In this document: positions 1 through 9,250 of the stretch, piece by piece
Layout: each line of letters begins with the position of its first letter
Numbering within the stretch: the stretch's first letter is position 1
Assembly: GCF_016862435.1 (NCBI RefSeq)
Contig: NZ_BOMY01000028.1
Location: 1 to 64,000, forward strand
Direction: 5' to 3'
Length of the DNA stretch: 64,000 nt
DNA from: Paractinoplanes tereljensis
Lineage (GTDB): Bacteria > Actinomycetota > Actinomycetes > Mycobacteriales > Micromonosporaceae
Translations under genes and position numbers: made by a program
Notes under the pieces: generated by a model
The model's database searches: none
What the model was told of the DNA's origin: nothing
Seen by the model: only the letters and a program-made list of their open reading frames with translations

Positions 1-91
1 CGGCTTCGCGCCGGGCGGCGGCTTCGCGCCGGGCGGCGGCTTCGCGCCGGGCGGCGGCTTCGCGCCGGGCGGCGGCTTCGCGCCGGGCGGC
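1..91. repeat. 18-bp tandem repeat, about 5 copies
   Basis: Five near-perfect head-to-tail copies of an 18-bp unit (ggcttcgcgccgggcggc) run from the left edge. Because 18 is a multiple of 3, the array keeps one reading frame. It reads G-F-A-P-G-G on the plus strand, in frame with an open frame that ends at 313. On the minus strand it reads P-P-P-G-A-K. It could therefore be the low-complexity tail of a gene lying mostly to the left. I cannot assign the strand from this window. Confidence 0.85.
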
Positions 92-140
92 GGGTTGCTG
101 TCTGCGCGGTTGTGGGGTGTGGACCGGCTGTCGGGGTCGG

Positions 141-830
141 TTACAGGTGCTTTGTGGCCTCTCGGACTGAGAGTGGGGACAGGCGGTCTCGGTTTGCGTC
201 GACGAAGGTGCGGACTGCGGCTGGGTTGGTTCGGGCGTAGTGGCGTAGGGACCAGCCGATGGCCTTGCGGACGAAGAAGTCGGGATGGGTGGCTTGGCGG
301 GTGCAGTAGCTGAACAAGCGGTCGGTGTCGGTTTCGGGGCCGTAGTGCAGCTGGTGCAGGATCGCGGTGCGGATCAGCCACATGTTGTCGTCGGTCGACC
401 AAGCGTCCATCACGTCGGCGAGCAGCGGGTGCAGCCGCACCAGGTCGCCCACGAAGCGGGTGGCCAGCGGGTCGACCGTGTCCCACCAGGACTTGGTGAC
501 CAGCAGCTCGCGGGCCACCGGCAGGAATTCGGGGCCGGCGGCCGACACGTGTTTTCGCAGGTAGTCGCAGGCGGCGTATTGGAACTCGCGCTCCGGGCGG
601 GCCCAGCACGCACGCCCGAACTCGCGGAGGTCTTCCGGCGACGGGCGGGGGAGGCCCCGGAAGGCCGACCGCTCGATGGCGCGCAGCGTCGGTGCGGGCA
701 GGCCGGCGAAGTCGAACTGGTCGCGCATGTAGGCCGCCATCGCCACCGCGCGCACCGGATCACGCTCCGCGGCGAAGTCGTTGTCGAGCCGCGCGAGCAG
801 GGTGGAGGCCAGGTCGGTCACGTCCGACAT
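141..830 (-). CDS. AlkD-like DNA alkylation repair protein
   Basis: 229 residues, a typical length for the AlkD/AlkC HEAT-like repeat family of DNA glycosylases, which excise bulky or cationic alkylated bases (3-methyl- and 7-methylpurines) without base flipping. The motif KSWWDTVD lies at about residues 113-120 and supplies the Trp and Asp that contact the lesion in AlkD. A further Trp follows in AIGWSLRHYA near the C-terminus. The open frame extends far upstream, but ATG at 830 is preferred because the MSDVTDLAS start begins the conserved fold and the upstream translation is low-complexity Arg/Pro. It is divergent from the next gene with only 23 bp between starts, so one or both transcripts may be leaderless. 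Confidence 0.88.
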   Translation of the reverse strand: MSDVTDLASTLLARLDNDFAAERDPVRAVAMAAYMRDQFDFAGLPAPTLRAIERSAFRGLPRPSPEDLREFGRACWARPEREFQYAACDYLRKHVSAAGPEFLPVARELLVTKSWWDTVDPLATRFVGDLVRLHPLLADVMDAWSTDDNMWLIRTAILHQLHYGPETDTDRLFSYCTRQATHPDFFVRKAIGWSLRHYARTNPAAVRTFVDANRDRLSPLSVREATKHL

Positions 831-853
831 CGTGCCACCGTAGTCTGACAAGA

Positions 854-1486
854 ATGGGTGAGCGGGCGGCTGCGGGCGGCGGGAAGTGGGTGGACGTCGC
901 CCCGGAGCGGCTGCCGCGCTGGCTCGAGAATTTCGCGACCCGGCACGGGCCGTACCGCGAAGAGGGTTTGACCTTGATCGCGGCCGACGGCGCGTCGGCT
1001 GCCTGGCAGACGCCGCCGGGCGCCGGGCCGGCCGGCACGATGGCCGATCTGATCCGCCTGGCCCAGGCACCGCGCCGGCTCGGTCTGCTGCTGGCCCGCA
1101 AGGGTGCGGTGGCGGTCGGCGTCGTGGTCGGCACCGAGCTGATCGCCTCCAAGGTGGACACCCACTATGTGCAGGGGCGCACGGCGGCGGGTGGCTGGTC
1201 GCAGCAGCGCTTCGCGCGCCGCCGCGACAATCAGGCAAAGGCGGCGGCGGCCGACGGCGCCGGCATCGCGGGACGCGTTCTTCTTCCGGAGGTACGCGGG
1301 ATGGCCGCGCTCGTCACCGGCGGGGACCGGGCCGCGGTCGACGCCGTCCTCGCGCCGCCCCCGCTGAAGGCCCTGCTGGACCTGCGGGCCGAGCGGTTCC
1401 TCGACGTGCCCGAGCCCCGGCACGCGGTGCTGGTGTCCGCGATCGCCGCCGCCCGGGCCGTGTCGGTTTTGGTGCGCGAACCCTGA
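854..1486 (+). CDS. acVLRF1 family peptidyl-tRNA hydrolase
   Basis: 210 residues. It resembles actinobacterial VLRF1 proteins, which share the release-factor-like fold of Vms1/ANKZF1 and are thought to cleave peptidyl-tRNA on stalled 50S subunits (ribosome quality control). The key segment is GRTAAGGWSQQRF at about residues 108-120, in which a glycine-rich loop ending in Gln replaces the GGQ of ordinary release factors. ATG 854 is chosen because upstream residues in the frame are non-conserved Arg/Pro-rich sequence shadowing the alkD promoter. There is no clear Shine-Dalgarno site. A TAGTCT hexamer 8-13 bases upstream of the ATG would fit a leaderless transcript. The family assignment is fairly secure; the hydrolase activity is family knowledge. 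Confidence 0.8.
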   Translation: MGERAAAGGGKWVDVAPERLPRWLENFATRHGPYREEGLTLIAADGASAAWQTPPGAGPAGTMADLIRLAQAPRRLGLLLARKGAVAVGVVVGTELIASKVDTHYVQGRTAAGGWSQQRFARRRDNQAKAAAADGAGIAGRVLLPEVRGMAALVTGGDRAAVDAVLAPPPLKALLDLRAERFLDVPEPRHAVLVSAIAAARAVSVLVREP

Positions 1487-1590
1487 CCGGGCGGGCCCGC
1501 CCGGCGCGGGCGCGCGGAGGGCGAGTTTCGCCTGGCTGGAACTGAGTGCCACGGGACCGGCCGGACGGCGTACTTATAAAAAGCGCAAGA

Positions 1591-1622
1591 AAACAGCCTC
1601 GCCGTTACCGACGAGGCTGTTT
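1591..1622 (-). terminator. Intrinsic terminator after the zinc peptidase gene
   Basis: A perfect 11-bp inverted repeat (aaacagcctcg / cgaggctgttt) with a 10-base loop lies between two convergent genes. On the minus strand the stem is followed by a T-rich run (TTTTCTTGCGCTTTTT), so it best serves the gene ending at 1635. The plus-strand side lacks a T run. Confidence 0.8.
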
Positions 1623-1634
1623 CGGAAAAGCGGA

Positions 1635-2570
1635 TCAGTCGCCCTGGACGACCGAGCCGTCGGCGAAGGTGTCGCAGGACTTCGCCGGGTCGCCGGAGTC
1701 GAAGCCGGCCTTGAACCATTTCTGCCGGTCGGCGGACGTGCCGTGGGTGAATTCGGCCGGGTTGACGGTGCCGCCGCTCTGCTTCTGGAGGGTGTCGTCG
1801 CCGATCTGCTTGGCGGTGTCGAGGCCCTCCTGGATGTCCGAGTCCGTCAGGCTCTTGAAGATCGGCTGGCCGCTCTTCGACTTGGTCTCGGTGGCGTGGT
1901 GGGCCCAGACGCCGGCGTAGCAGTCGGCCTGCAGCTCGAGCTTCACCGACTGGAGGTTCTGCTCGGCCTCCGAACCACCCTTCTGGGCCGCGCGCATCTT
2001 GGCCTCGGTGCCGAGCAGGTCCTGGATGTGGTGGCCGTACTCGTGGGCAAGCACGTAGGGCTGGGCGAACTCGCCCGGCGCGCCGAGCTGCTTGGCGAGC
2101 ACCTGATAGAAGGTGAGGTCGATGTACACCCGGTCGTCGGCGGGGCAGTAGAACGGGCCGACGCCGGAGTCGGCGGCGCCGCAGCCGGTGCTGACCCGGT
2201 TGGAGAACAGTACGGTTTTGGCCGGCTGGTACTGCTTGCCGAAGTACTCGGGTTCCGCCTCGGTCCAGAACGCCTGGATCGAGTTGACGTAGAGAACGTT
2301 GCGGCAGTCGAGCTTGGTGCGCGCCGTGGTCTTGTCGGCGCACTCCTGCGTGATGTTGGTGTTGTCACCGGTGCTGCTGCCGCTGTCGCCGCCGAGCTGG
2401 TTGACGCCGAAGTAGCCGCCGACCAGCGCGAGTACGACGGTGATGATGATGCCCACGAGGCCGCCGCCGCCCGGAATGGGCAGGCCGCCGAAGCCGCCGC
2501 CGCCTCCGCCCGAACCGCGTTGGTCCTCGACCTGACTGGTGTCGATGTCGGCGTTCTCGTTGAGTTCCAT
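1635..2570 (-). CDS. YpfJ-family neutral zinc metallopeptidase, membrane-anchored
   Basis: 311 residues. The N-terminus is acidic, then Gly-rich (about residues 20-45), then one transmembrane helix (GIIITVVLALVGGYFGV, about 48-64), then an extracytoplasmic catalytic domain. The zinc motif HEYGHH (HExxH) is plain, followed by the downstream LELQADCYAG segment that carries the third ligand in this family. This matches the putative neutral zinc metallopeptidase family (YpfJ type, about 290 residues). The substrate is unknown. ATG 2570 is chosen over upstream frame sequence because GAGGATGGA precedes it at good spacing. It is divergent from the ABC-F gene. Confidence 0.88.
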   Translation of the reverse strand: MELNENADIDTSQVEDQRGSGGGGGGFGGLPIPGGGGLVGIIITVVLALVGGYFGVNQLGGDSGSSTGDNTNITQECADKTTARTKLDCRNVLYVNSIQAFWTEAEPEYFGKQYQPAKTVLFSNRVSTGCGAADSGVGPFYCPADDRVYIDLTFYQVLAKQLGAPGEFAQPYVLAHEYGHHIQDLLGTEAKMRAAQKGGSEAEQNLQSVKLELQADCYAGVWAHHATETKSKSGQPIFKSLTDSDIQEGLDTAKQIGDDTLQKQSGGTVNPAEFTHGTSADRQKWFKAGFDSGDPAKSCDTFADGSVVQGD

Positions 2571-2779
2571 TCCATCCTCACTGACCGATACGGCACTCGT
2601 GTCCGGCGAGTACCCGATGATCTTGATAACTAATCGGGTGGGGGCTCGCACCGGACGCCCGGTAGTATGGCGGAGTGCTGCTCTGCGAAGGCTGACCTGC
2701 CCCGCGCCGACCACCTAGATGGCCGGCGCTTTCGTGTGTCCGGAGTCAGCCCTTCTATCTCCCCGAGAGCGAGCCCCTG

Positions 2780-4384
<1,605 letters not shown>

Positions 4385-4799
4385 CGAATCGTCAGTTGTC
4401 AACTGGTGCCCACACAGACAGTGCGACGTTCGGGCGTTTGCGGTCAGGCCGGGCATCGCGCCGGGCAGGGCAAAGTTGGCACATCCGAGCCGACGGCGGT
4501 GCGTGTTCGCCGCATCGACGGTGCGTCATGTCTGTTGGCCGAGCGCCCTCGATCCAGAGTTTTCGCAGGTGATCGATGGTCTTGGTGCTGGCCGGGCGGC
4601 TACCTACCGAGCGGTCGGAATTGCACTCTGCCTAACGTCAGTTAACTGTCTGACATTGATGCCGATGGTCAGGGTCAAGTTCCTGACAGTGCTAAATGGG
4701 CACGTTGGCTAAGCCAGGATGCCTAGCGCATGATCGTTGGAGGCGGTCTAATAGGTGGGACCGTATCGAACCGCACTGTCTGGGACGTGAGGATTCAAC
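4385..4799. other. 415-bp intergenic region with two CAGTT palindromes
   Basis: No credible gene. A palindrome CAGTTGTCAACTG sits at 4393-4405, directly after the ABC-F stop. A second, CAGTTAACTG, sits at 4639-4648 inside a longer imperfect dyad (GTCAG...CTGAC, 4637-4654). Both are preceded by GT, so GTCAGTT is shared. They could be operators or small RNA structures; I see no tRNA-like fold. The last 60 bases form the leader of the HTH gene. Confidence 0.5.
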
Positions 4800-5027
4800 A
4801 TGGCAGCCACGGGCACAGCCACCAGCACTGAGAAGGGTCGCCGAATCGTCGGCAGCGAGCGCCAGTCACTAGCGAAGGATCTGGTCAAGCGTTACACCTC
4901 CGGCGAGAGCATTCGTGCGCTCGCCGCTTCGACCGGACGTTCCTACGGATTCGTGCATCGCGTGCTCACCGAGTCGGGCGTGCAGCTCCGCCAGCGTGGC
5001 GGCGCGCGTCGTCGCAAGAAGGCGTGA
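4800..5027 (+). CDS. Small helix-turn-helix DNA-binding protein
   Basis: 75 residues, basic. After a flexible Thr/Ser-rich start, residues 24-62 form a resolvase/sigma-like helix-turn-helix: LVKRYTSGESIRALAAS, then TGRSYGFVHRVLTESGV as the recognition part. The tail is Arg/Lys-rich (GGARRRKKA). Small actinobacterial proteins of this kind lie beside an ABC-F gene and an enoyl-CoA hydratase gene in many genomes (compare Rv1473A). GTGAGGA lies 7 bases before the ATG. Its stop overlaps the next gene by 4 bases (GTGA), so the two are translationally coupled. Target unknown. Confidence 0.8.
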   Translation: MAATGTATSTEKGRRIVGSERQSLAKDLVKRYTSGESIRALAASTGRSYGFVHRVLTESGVQLRQRGGARRRKKA

Positions 5028-5818
5028 CGTCCGACAACGTCGAGTCCGGCACCGCAGTTCCCACCTCCGAGGTGGGTGTTCGCTACGACCTGGACGGGCC
5101 GGTCGCAACGGTGACGTTGTGCCGGCCCGAGGTTCTCAATGCGCAGACTCCAGCGATGTGGGCCGAACTGGCGAACATTTCGCGGAAATTACCGGGCGAC
5201 GTGCGAGTCGTCATTGTCCGGGGCGAGGGACGCGCGTTTTCCGCAGGCCTGGATCTGTCGGTCGCGCGCGGCGACGGCGATTCTTCCTTGGGCCGACTCG
5301 CGCACTTGTCACCGTCGGAGTGCGCGGATCGCATTGCCGGCTTCCAGAGCGCGTTCACGTGGTTGCGTAACCCGTCGATCGTGACGATCGCGGCAGTACA
5401 CGGACATGCCATCGGCGCCGGATTTCAGCTCGCACTGAACTGCGACATGCGAATCCTGGCCGAGGACGCGAAGTTCTCGATGGCCGAGGTGACCTTGGGG
5501 TTAGTGCCCGATCTTGGCGGAACCAAACGCCTCGCCGAGTTGGTCGGTCCGTCCCGTGCCCTCGAGATCTGCCTGACCGGCCGGCGCATCGCGGCCGACG
5601 AGGCCGACCGCATCGGGCTGGCCACCGCGGTGGTCGCCGACCTGCCCGGCGCGGTCGCCGACCTGGCCGCAGCGGTCGTCTCCGCTGATCAGGGTGCAGT
5701 CGCCGAGATCAAGGCCTTGCTCGCGGGCGCATCCCTGCGGTCTTACCAGGAACAGGACCGGGCCGAGCGGGAAGCGCAGACTCGCCGTCTGCGTGATCTG
5801 CTCGGCGCCGGCGAGTAA
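5024..5818 (+). CDS. Enoyl-CoA hydratase/isomerase family protein
   Basis: 264 residues, full-length crotonase fold. The CoA-binding oxyanion-hole segments are FSAGLDLS (about 72-79) and HGHAIGAGFQ (about 126-135), and the MAEVTLGLVPDLGGTKRL block is at 153-170. Of the two catalytic glutamates of classical hydratase, the second is present (Glu155) but the first is replaced by Gln135 (GAGFQLAL in place of GGGCEL). A single-acid isomerase-like or other crotonase reaction is therefore as likely as hydration. GTG 5024 overlaps the HTH stop. It corresponds by position to echA12 of M. tuberculosis. Substrate unknown. Confidence 0.85.
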   Translation: MTSDNVESGTAVPTSEVGVRYDLDGPVATVTLCRPEVLNAQTPAMWAELANISRKLPGDVRVVIVRGEGRAFSAGLDLSVARGDGDSSLGRLAHLSPSECADRIAGFQSAFTWLRNPSIVTIAAVHGHAIGAGFQLALNCDMRILAEDAKFSMAEVTLGLVPDLGGTKRLAELVGPSRALEICLTGRRIAADEADRIGLATAVVADLPGAVADLAAAVVSADQGAVAEIKALLAGASLRSYQEQDRAEREAQTRRLRDLLGAGE

Positions 5819-5897
5819 GGACCGATATGGAATAACTGCCTTACCCCCGGAGTTTGTTGTCGTACCTGTGGCGCAGACTCACCCCGGGAGGTGACGC

Positions 5898-7769
5898 ATG
5901 AGTATGTCCAGCTGGAACATGCTGCGTTCGATCCAGAATTCGGACCGGGTCGCGCAGCACCAGCTCACCCGTGGCACCACGCGGCGCATCCTGCGCTTCG
6001 CCCGGCCCTACCGCCGGGACATCACGATCTTCCTGATCACCGTGGTGTTCGACGCCGGCATCGGGGTCGCCACCCCACTGCTTGCCGGCCACGTGGTCAA
6101 CGCGATCACCGGCGGCGGCGACGGCGCGGCCGCGCTGATCGTCAAGATCGCCCTGGCCATCGCCGGCCTGGCCGTCGTCGACGCGTTCCTGTCGCTGGCC
6201 CAGAGGTGGTACTCCGCGCGGATCGGCGAGGGCATCATCCTCGACCTGCGCACCCGGGTCTACGACCACGTGCAGCGCATGCCGCTGCAGTTCTTCACCC
6301 GCACCCAGACCGGTGCCCTGGTCAGCCGGCTCAACAACGACGTGATGGGCGCCCAGCGGGCCTTCACCTCGACGCTCTCCGGCGTGGTCAGCAACGTCAT
6401 CCAGCTGGTGCTCACCGCGGCCGTCATGTTCAGCCTGTCCTGGCAGATCACCGCGCTGTCGCTGGCGCTGCTGCCGGTGTTCATCCTCCCGGCCCGCCGG
6501 GTCGGCCGGAAGCTCGCCGAGATCACCCGCGAGTCCTACAACCTCGACGCCAAGATGAACGCGACGATGACCGAGCGGTTCAACGTCTCCGGCGCGCTGC
6601 TGGTCAAGCTGTTCGGCCGGCCCGACGACGAGGCCGCCCGGTTCGGCGCACGGGCCGAGCGGGTCCGCGAGATCGGCGTGCAGCAAGCTATGTACTCCCG
6701 CACGTTCTTCGTGGCGATGTTGCTTGTCGCGTCGCTGGCCCAGGCGCTCACCTACGGGCTGGGCGGCTGGCTCGCGGTCACCGGTGGGGTCACCGCCGGT
6801 ACGGTCGTCACCCTGGCCCTGCTGCTCACCCGCCTCTACGGCCCGCTCACCGCGCTCAGCAACGTGCGGGTCGACGTGATGAGCGCGCTGGTCTCGTTCG
6901 ACCGGGTCTTCGAGGTGCTCGACCTCGCGCCCGGCATCGAGGAGAAACCGGGCGCGGTCGACGTGCCGCCGGGGTCCGGCCGGGTCGAGTTCCGCGACGT
7001 GCACTTCCGCTACCCGAGCGCCAGTGAGGTGTCCCTGGCGACCCTGGAAGACGTCGCGACGCTCGACCGCACCGAGAGCGCCCCGGTGCTCAAGGGGGTC
7101 GACTTCACCGTCGAGCCGGGGCAGATGGTGGCCCTGGTCGGGCCGTCCGGGGCCGGTAAGTCGACCACCTCGATGCTGGTGTCCCGGGTCTATGACGTGA
7201 CCGAGGGTGCGGTGCTGGTCGGCGGGGTCGACGTGCGCGACGCCACGCTCGGCTCGCTGCGCGACACCATCGGGGTGGTCACCCAGGACTCGCACCTGTT
7301 CCACGAGACCATCGGGGAGAACCTGCGCTACGCGCAACCTGACGCTACCGAGGAGGAGATGTGGGAGGCGCTGCGCGGGGCACAGGTCGCCGAGCTGGTG
7401 GCGGCGCTGCCCGAGGGCCTCGACACGGTGGTGGGGGAGCGCGGCTATCGCTTCTCCGGTGGTGAGAAACAGCGGATCGCGATTGCCCGGCTGCTGCTCA
7501 AGCACCCGTCGATCGTGATTCTCGACGAGGCGACCGCGCACCTCGACAGCGAATCGGAGGCGGCCGTGCAGCGGGCGCTGACCGCGGCGCTGGCCGGGCG
7601 TACCGCGCTGGTCATCGCGCACCGGCTCTCCACGGTCCGCGAGGCCGACCTGATCCTGGTCCTCGACGACGGCCGGGTCGTCGAGCGCGGCCGGCACGAG
7701 GAGCTGGTCGCGGCGGGTGGGCTCTATGCCGAGCTCTACCGCACCCAGTTCGCGACGGTGGGCCCTTAG
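5898..7769 (+). CDS. ABC exporter, fused membrane and ATPase domains
   Basis: 623 residues, one polypeptide with an N-terminal six-helix type I exporter domain (about residues 40-340) and a C-terminal nucleotide-binding domain. Walker A GPSGAGKST lies at about 415-423, Q-loop VTQDSH, signature FSGGEKQRIAIARLLL at about 516-531, Walker B IVILDEATAHLD at about 538-549, and the switch His in IAHRLS. It should act as a homodimer, or as half of a heterodimer, exporting a drug, lipid or peptide. GGGAGGTGA just before ATG 5898 is a near-ideal Shine-Dalgarno site. A stretch of about 15 extra residues (LATLEDVATLDRT) is inserted just before Walker A. The stop codon lies inside the palindromic element that follows. 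Confidence 0.9.
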   Translation: MSMSSWNMLRSIQNSDRVAQHQLTRGTTRRILRFARPYRRDITIFLITVVFDAGIGVATPLLAGHVVNAITGGGDGAAALIVKIALAIAGLAVVDAFLSLAQRWYSARIGEGIILDLRTRVYDHVQRMPLQFFTRTQTGALVSRLNNDVMGAQRAFTSTLSGVVSNVIQLVLTAAVMFSLSWQITALSLALLPVFILPARRVGRKLAEITRESYNLDAKMNATMTERFNVSGALLVKLFGRPDDEAARFGARAERVREIGVQQAMYSRTFFVAMLLVASLAQALTYGLGGWLAVTGGVTAGTVVTLALLLTRLYGPLTALSNVRVDVMSALVSFDRVFEVLDLAPGIEEKPGAVDVPPGSGRVEFRDVHFRYPSASEVSLATLEDVATLDRTESAPVLKGVDFTVEPGQMVALVGPSGAGKSTTSMLVSRVYDVTEGAVLVGGVDVRDATLGSLRDTIGVVTQDSHLFHETIGENLRYAQPDATEEEMWEALRGAQVAELVAALPEGLDTVVGERGYRFSGGEKQRIAIARLLLKHPSIVILDEATAHLDSESEAAVQRALTAALAGRTALVIAHRLSTVREADLILVLDDGRVVERGRHEELVAAGGLYAELYRTQFATVGP

Positions 7770-7932
7770 GCCGTGTTTCAAAAAGGATGCCGTGCTGCGG
7801 CGTGGCCCAGCCGCCGTCTGGCCGCACGCCGGAATCACCCACATACAACACCGGTATGCGGGCAATTCCGGCGCACACCCAGCCGACACCTGGACCTCAC
7901 CGCAGCTCGACCCCTTTTTGAAACACGGCCTA
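7767..7932. mobile_element. 166-bp palindromic element, MITE-like
   Basis: The ends are a perfect 20-bp inverted repeat: 7767-7786 and 7913-7932 (TAGGCCGTGTTTCAAAAAGG and its complement). The interior is also an imperfect palindrome about the same centre: a 23-bp arm at 7824-7846 pairs with 7854-7876 around a 7-base loop. The whole unit can thus fold as one cruciform or hairpin. It has no ORF of its own. The outermost bases are TA on both sides, compatible with a TA target duplication. It supplies the stop codons (TAG) of both convergent flanking genes and probably terminates both. It could be a MITE, a REP-like sequence or a large bidirectional terminator. Confidence 0.7.
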
Positions 7933-8481
7933 GGCGGCGCGGAGGGCGGCGAACTCGCGGGCCAGGTCGTCGATCTGGAAGTGGGCGTTCAGGCCGCTCG
8001 GGTTGGGCAGCACCCACACCGGCACGCCGCCGACCGTGTCGTCCTGCGGGCCGATCGTGGCGCGGCGGCGGGCGAAGGCCGTGCGATAGGCGGTCACACC
8101 GAGAACGGCCAGGTAGCGGGGCTTCCACTCGGCCGCGAGCGCGGCCAGCACGCGGCCACCCGCGATCAACTCGGCCGGCGACAGCTCGTCGGCGCGGGCC
8201 GTCGCCCGGGCCACCACGTTGGTGATGCCCAGGCCCAGCGCGGGCAGCTCGGCCTGCTCCGACGGGTGAAGCTGGCGCGGGGTGAAGCCGGAGCGGTGCA
8301 GGGCCGGCCAGAAGCGGTTGCCGGGGCGGGCGAAGTGGTGGCCGGTGGCGGCCGAGTAGAGGCTCGGGTTGATACCGGAGAACAGCACCCGCAGGCCCGG
8401 CCCGACCAGGTCGGGAATGGTCCGGCCGCCGGCGGCCGCAACCTCGGCCGCGGACGGCCGCCGGGAGGGCTCAGAGGGCAC
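7930..8481 (-). CDS. mug: Mismatch-specific (G:U/G:T) DNA glycosylase
   Basis: 183 residues, close to the 168 of E. coli Mug. Motif A is GINPS (36-40), with the Asn that activates water. The GHHFARPGNRFW block (47-58) and the PNPSGLN motif (159-165), the intercalation loop, complete the family signature. It removes uracil, thymine or ethenocytosine opposite G. The GTG start at 8481 lies inside the 3' end of the upstream SDR gene (11-base overlap), so the pair is probably co-transcribed. Its TAG stop falls in the palindromic element, suggesting that the natural C-terminus was set or kept by that insertion. Confidence 0.9.
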   Translation of the reverse strand: MPSEPSRRPSAAEVAAAGGRTIPDLVGPGLRVLFSGINPSLYSAATGHHFARPGNRFWPALHRSGFTPRQLHPSEQAELPALGLGITNVVARATARADELSPAELIAGGRVLAALAAEWKPRYLAVLGVTAYRTAFARRRATIGPQDDTVGGVPVWVLPNPSGLNAHFQIDDLAREFAALRAA

Positions 8482-9232
8482 GCAGCGAGCCGCCGTCCAC
8501 CGGGATGGCGATGCCGGTCAGGTAGCCGGCGGCGGGGGAGAGCACGAACGCCGCCACCCGGCCGAACTCGGCCGGCTCGCCCAGCCGGCGCAGCGGGACC
8601 GTCTCGGTCGCCCGCGCCTCGGCCGCCGCGGCGTCGCCGGTGGCCGCGAACAACTCCCGGTTGCGGTCGGTGAGGATGCGGCCGGGCAGCAGGCTGAGCA
8701 CCCGGATGCCGCGCGGCCCGAACTCGTCGGCCATCTCCTTGGCGACCATCGCCAGCCCGGGCCGCAGGCCGTTGGACAGGCCGAGCTTCTCAAGCGGCGC
8801 CTTCGCCGAGGTGGACAGCACCAGACCGATGGCGCCACCGGCCGGCATCGCCGCCGCGAACGTGCGCACCGCCCGCACCGAGCCGAGGAACACCGTCTCG
8901 AAGGCGGACCGCCACTGGTCGTCGGTCACCGCGGCGGCCGTGGCCTGGGCCGGGCCGCCGACCGACACCAGCGCGCCGTCGACCCGGCCCCACCGGGCCT
9001 GGGCCAGCTCGACCAGCGCCTGCGGGGTGCCGGGCTCGGTGAGATCGGCGACGACGCCCTCCGCGGACTCCACGCCACCGAGTTTCGCCACCGCCTGGCC
9101 GATGCCCTCCACCGAGCGGGACGAGATCACCACCTTGGCGCCGTCGGCGACCAGGGCTTCCGCGGTCGCGAAACCTAGCCCGCGGGAGGCTCCGGTGAGG
9201 ATGAAGACCTTGCCGTCGAGTCCGAGATCCAT
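8471..9232 (-). CDS. SDR-family protein lacking the catalytic Tyr/Lys
   Basis: 253 residues with a Rossmann fold. The nucleotide site TGASRGLG (14-21) is intact, and the C-terminal IAIPVDGG is typical. The usual NAG motif is VSVGGP, and the YxxxK active site is replaced by a GLSNGLRPGL segment, so Tyr becomes Leu and Lys becomes Arg. This fits known non-canonical BKR-like SDR subgroups. The reaction may differ, or the protein may be non-enzymatic. It lies between mug, which overlaps it, and the XRE regulator gene 18 bases upstream, suggesting one transcript from the regulator promoter. Confidence 0.8.
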   Translation of the reverse strand: MDLGLDGKVFILTGASRGLGFATAEALVADGAKVVISSRSVEGIGQAVAKLGGVESAEGVVADLTEPGTPQALVELAQARWGRVDGALVSVGGPAQATAAAVTDDQWRSAFETVFLGSVRAVRTFAAAMPAGGAIGLVLSTSAKAPLEKLGLSNGLRPGLAMVAKEMADEFGPRGIRVLSLLPGRILTDRNRELFAATGDAAAAEARATETVPLRRLGEPAEFGRVAAFVLSPAAGYLTGIAIPVDGGSLRAL

Positions 9233-9250
9233 GCGGTTGATCCTGCCACC

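Noticed and set aside
4385..4799. tRNA or riboswitch in the gap before the HTH gene
   Set aside because: No cloverleaf with T-loop or anticodon arm and no known riboswitch core could be found by eye.
5841..7889. Minus-strand frame of 682 codons over the ABC exporter
   Set aside because: Shadow of the exporter gene; His/Arg/Gly/Asp-rich without any domain.
7773..8225. Small gene across the palindromic element
   Set aside because: The frame simply reads the element and the antisense of mug; it lacks a ribosome binding site and any protein-like pattern.
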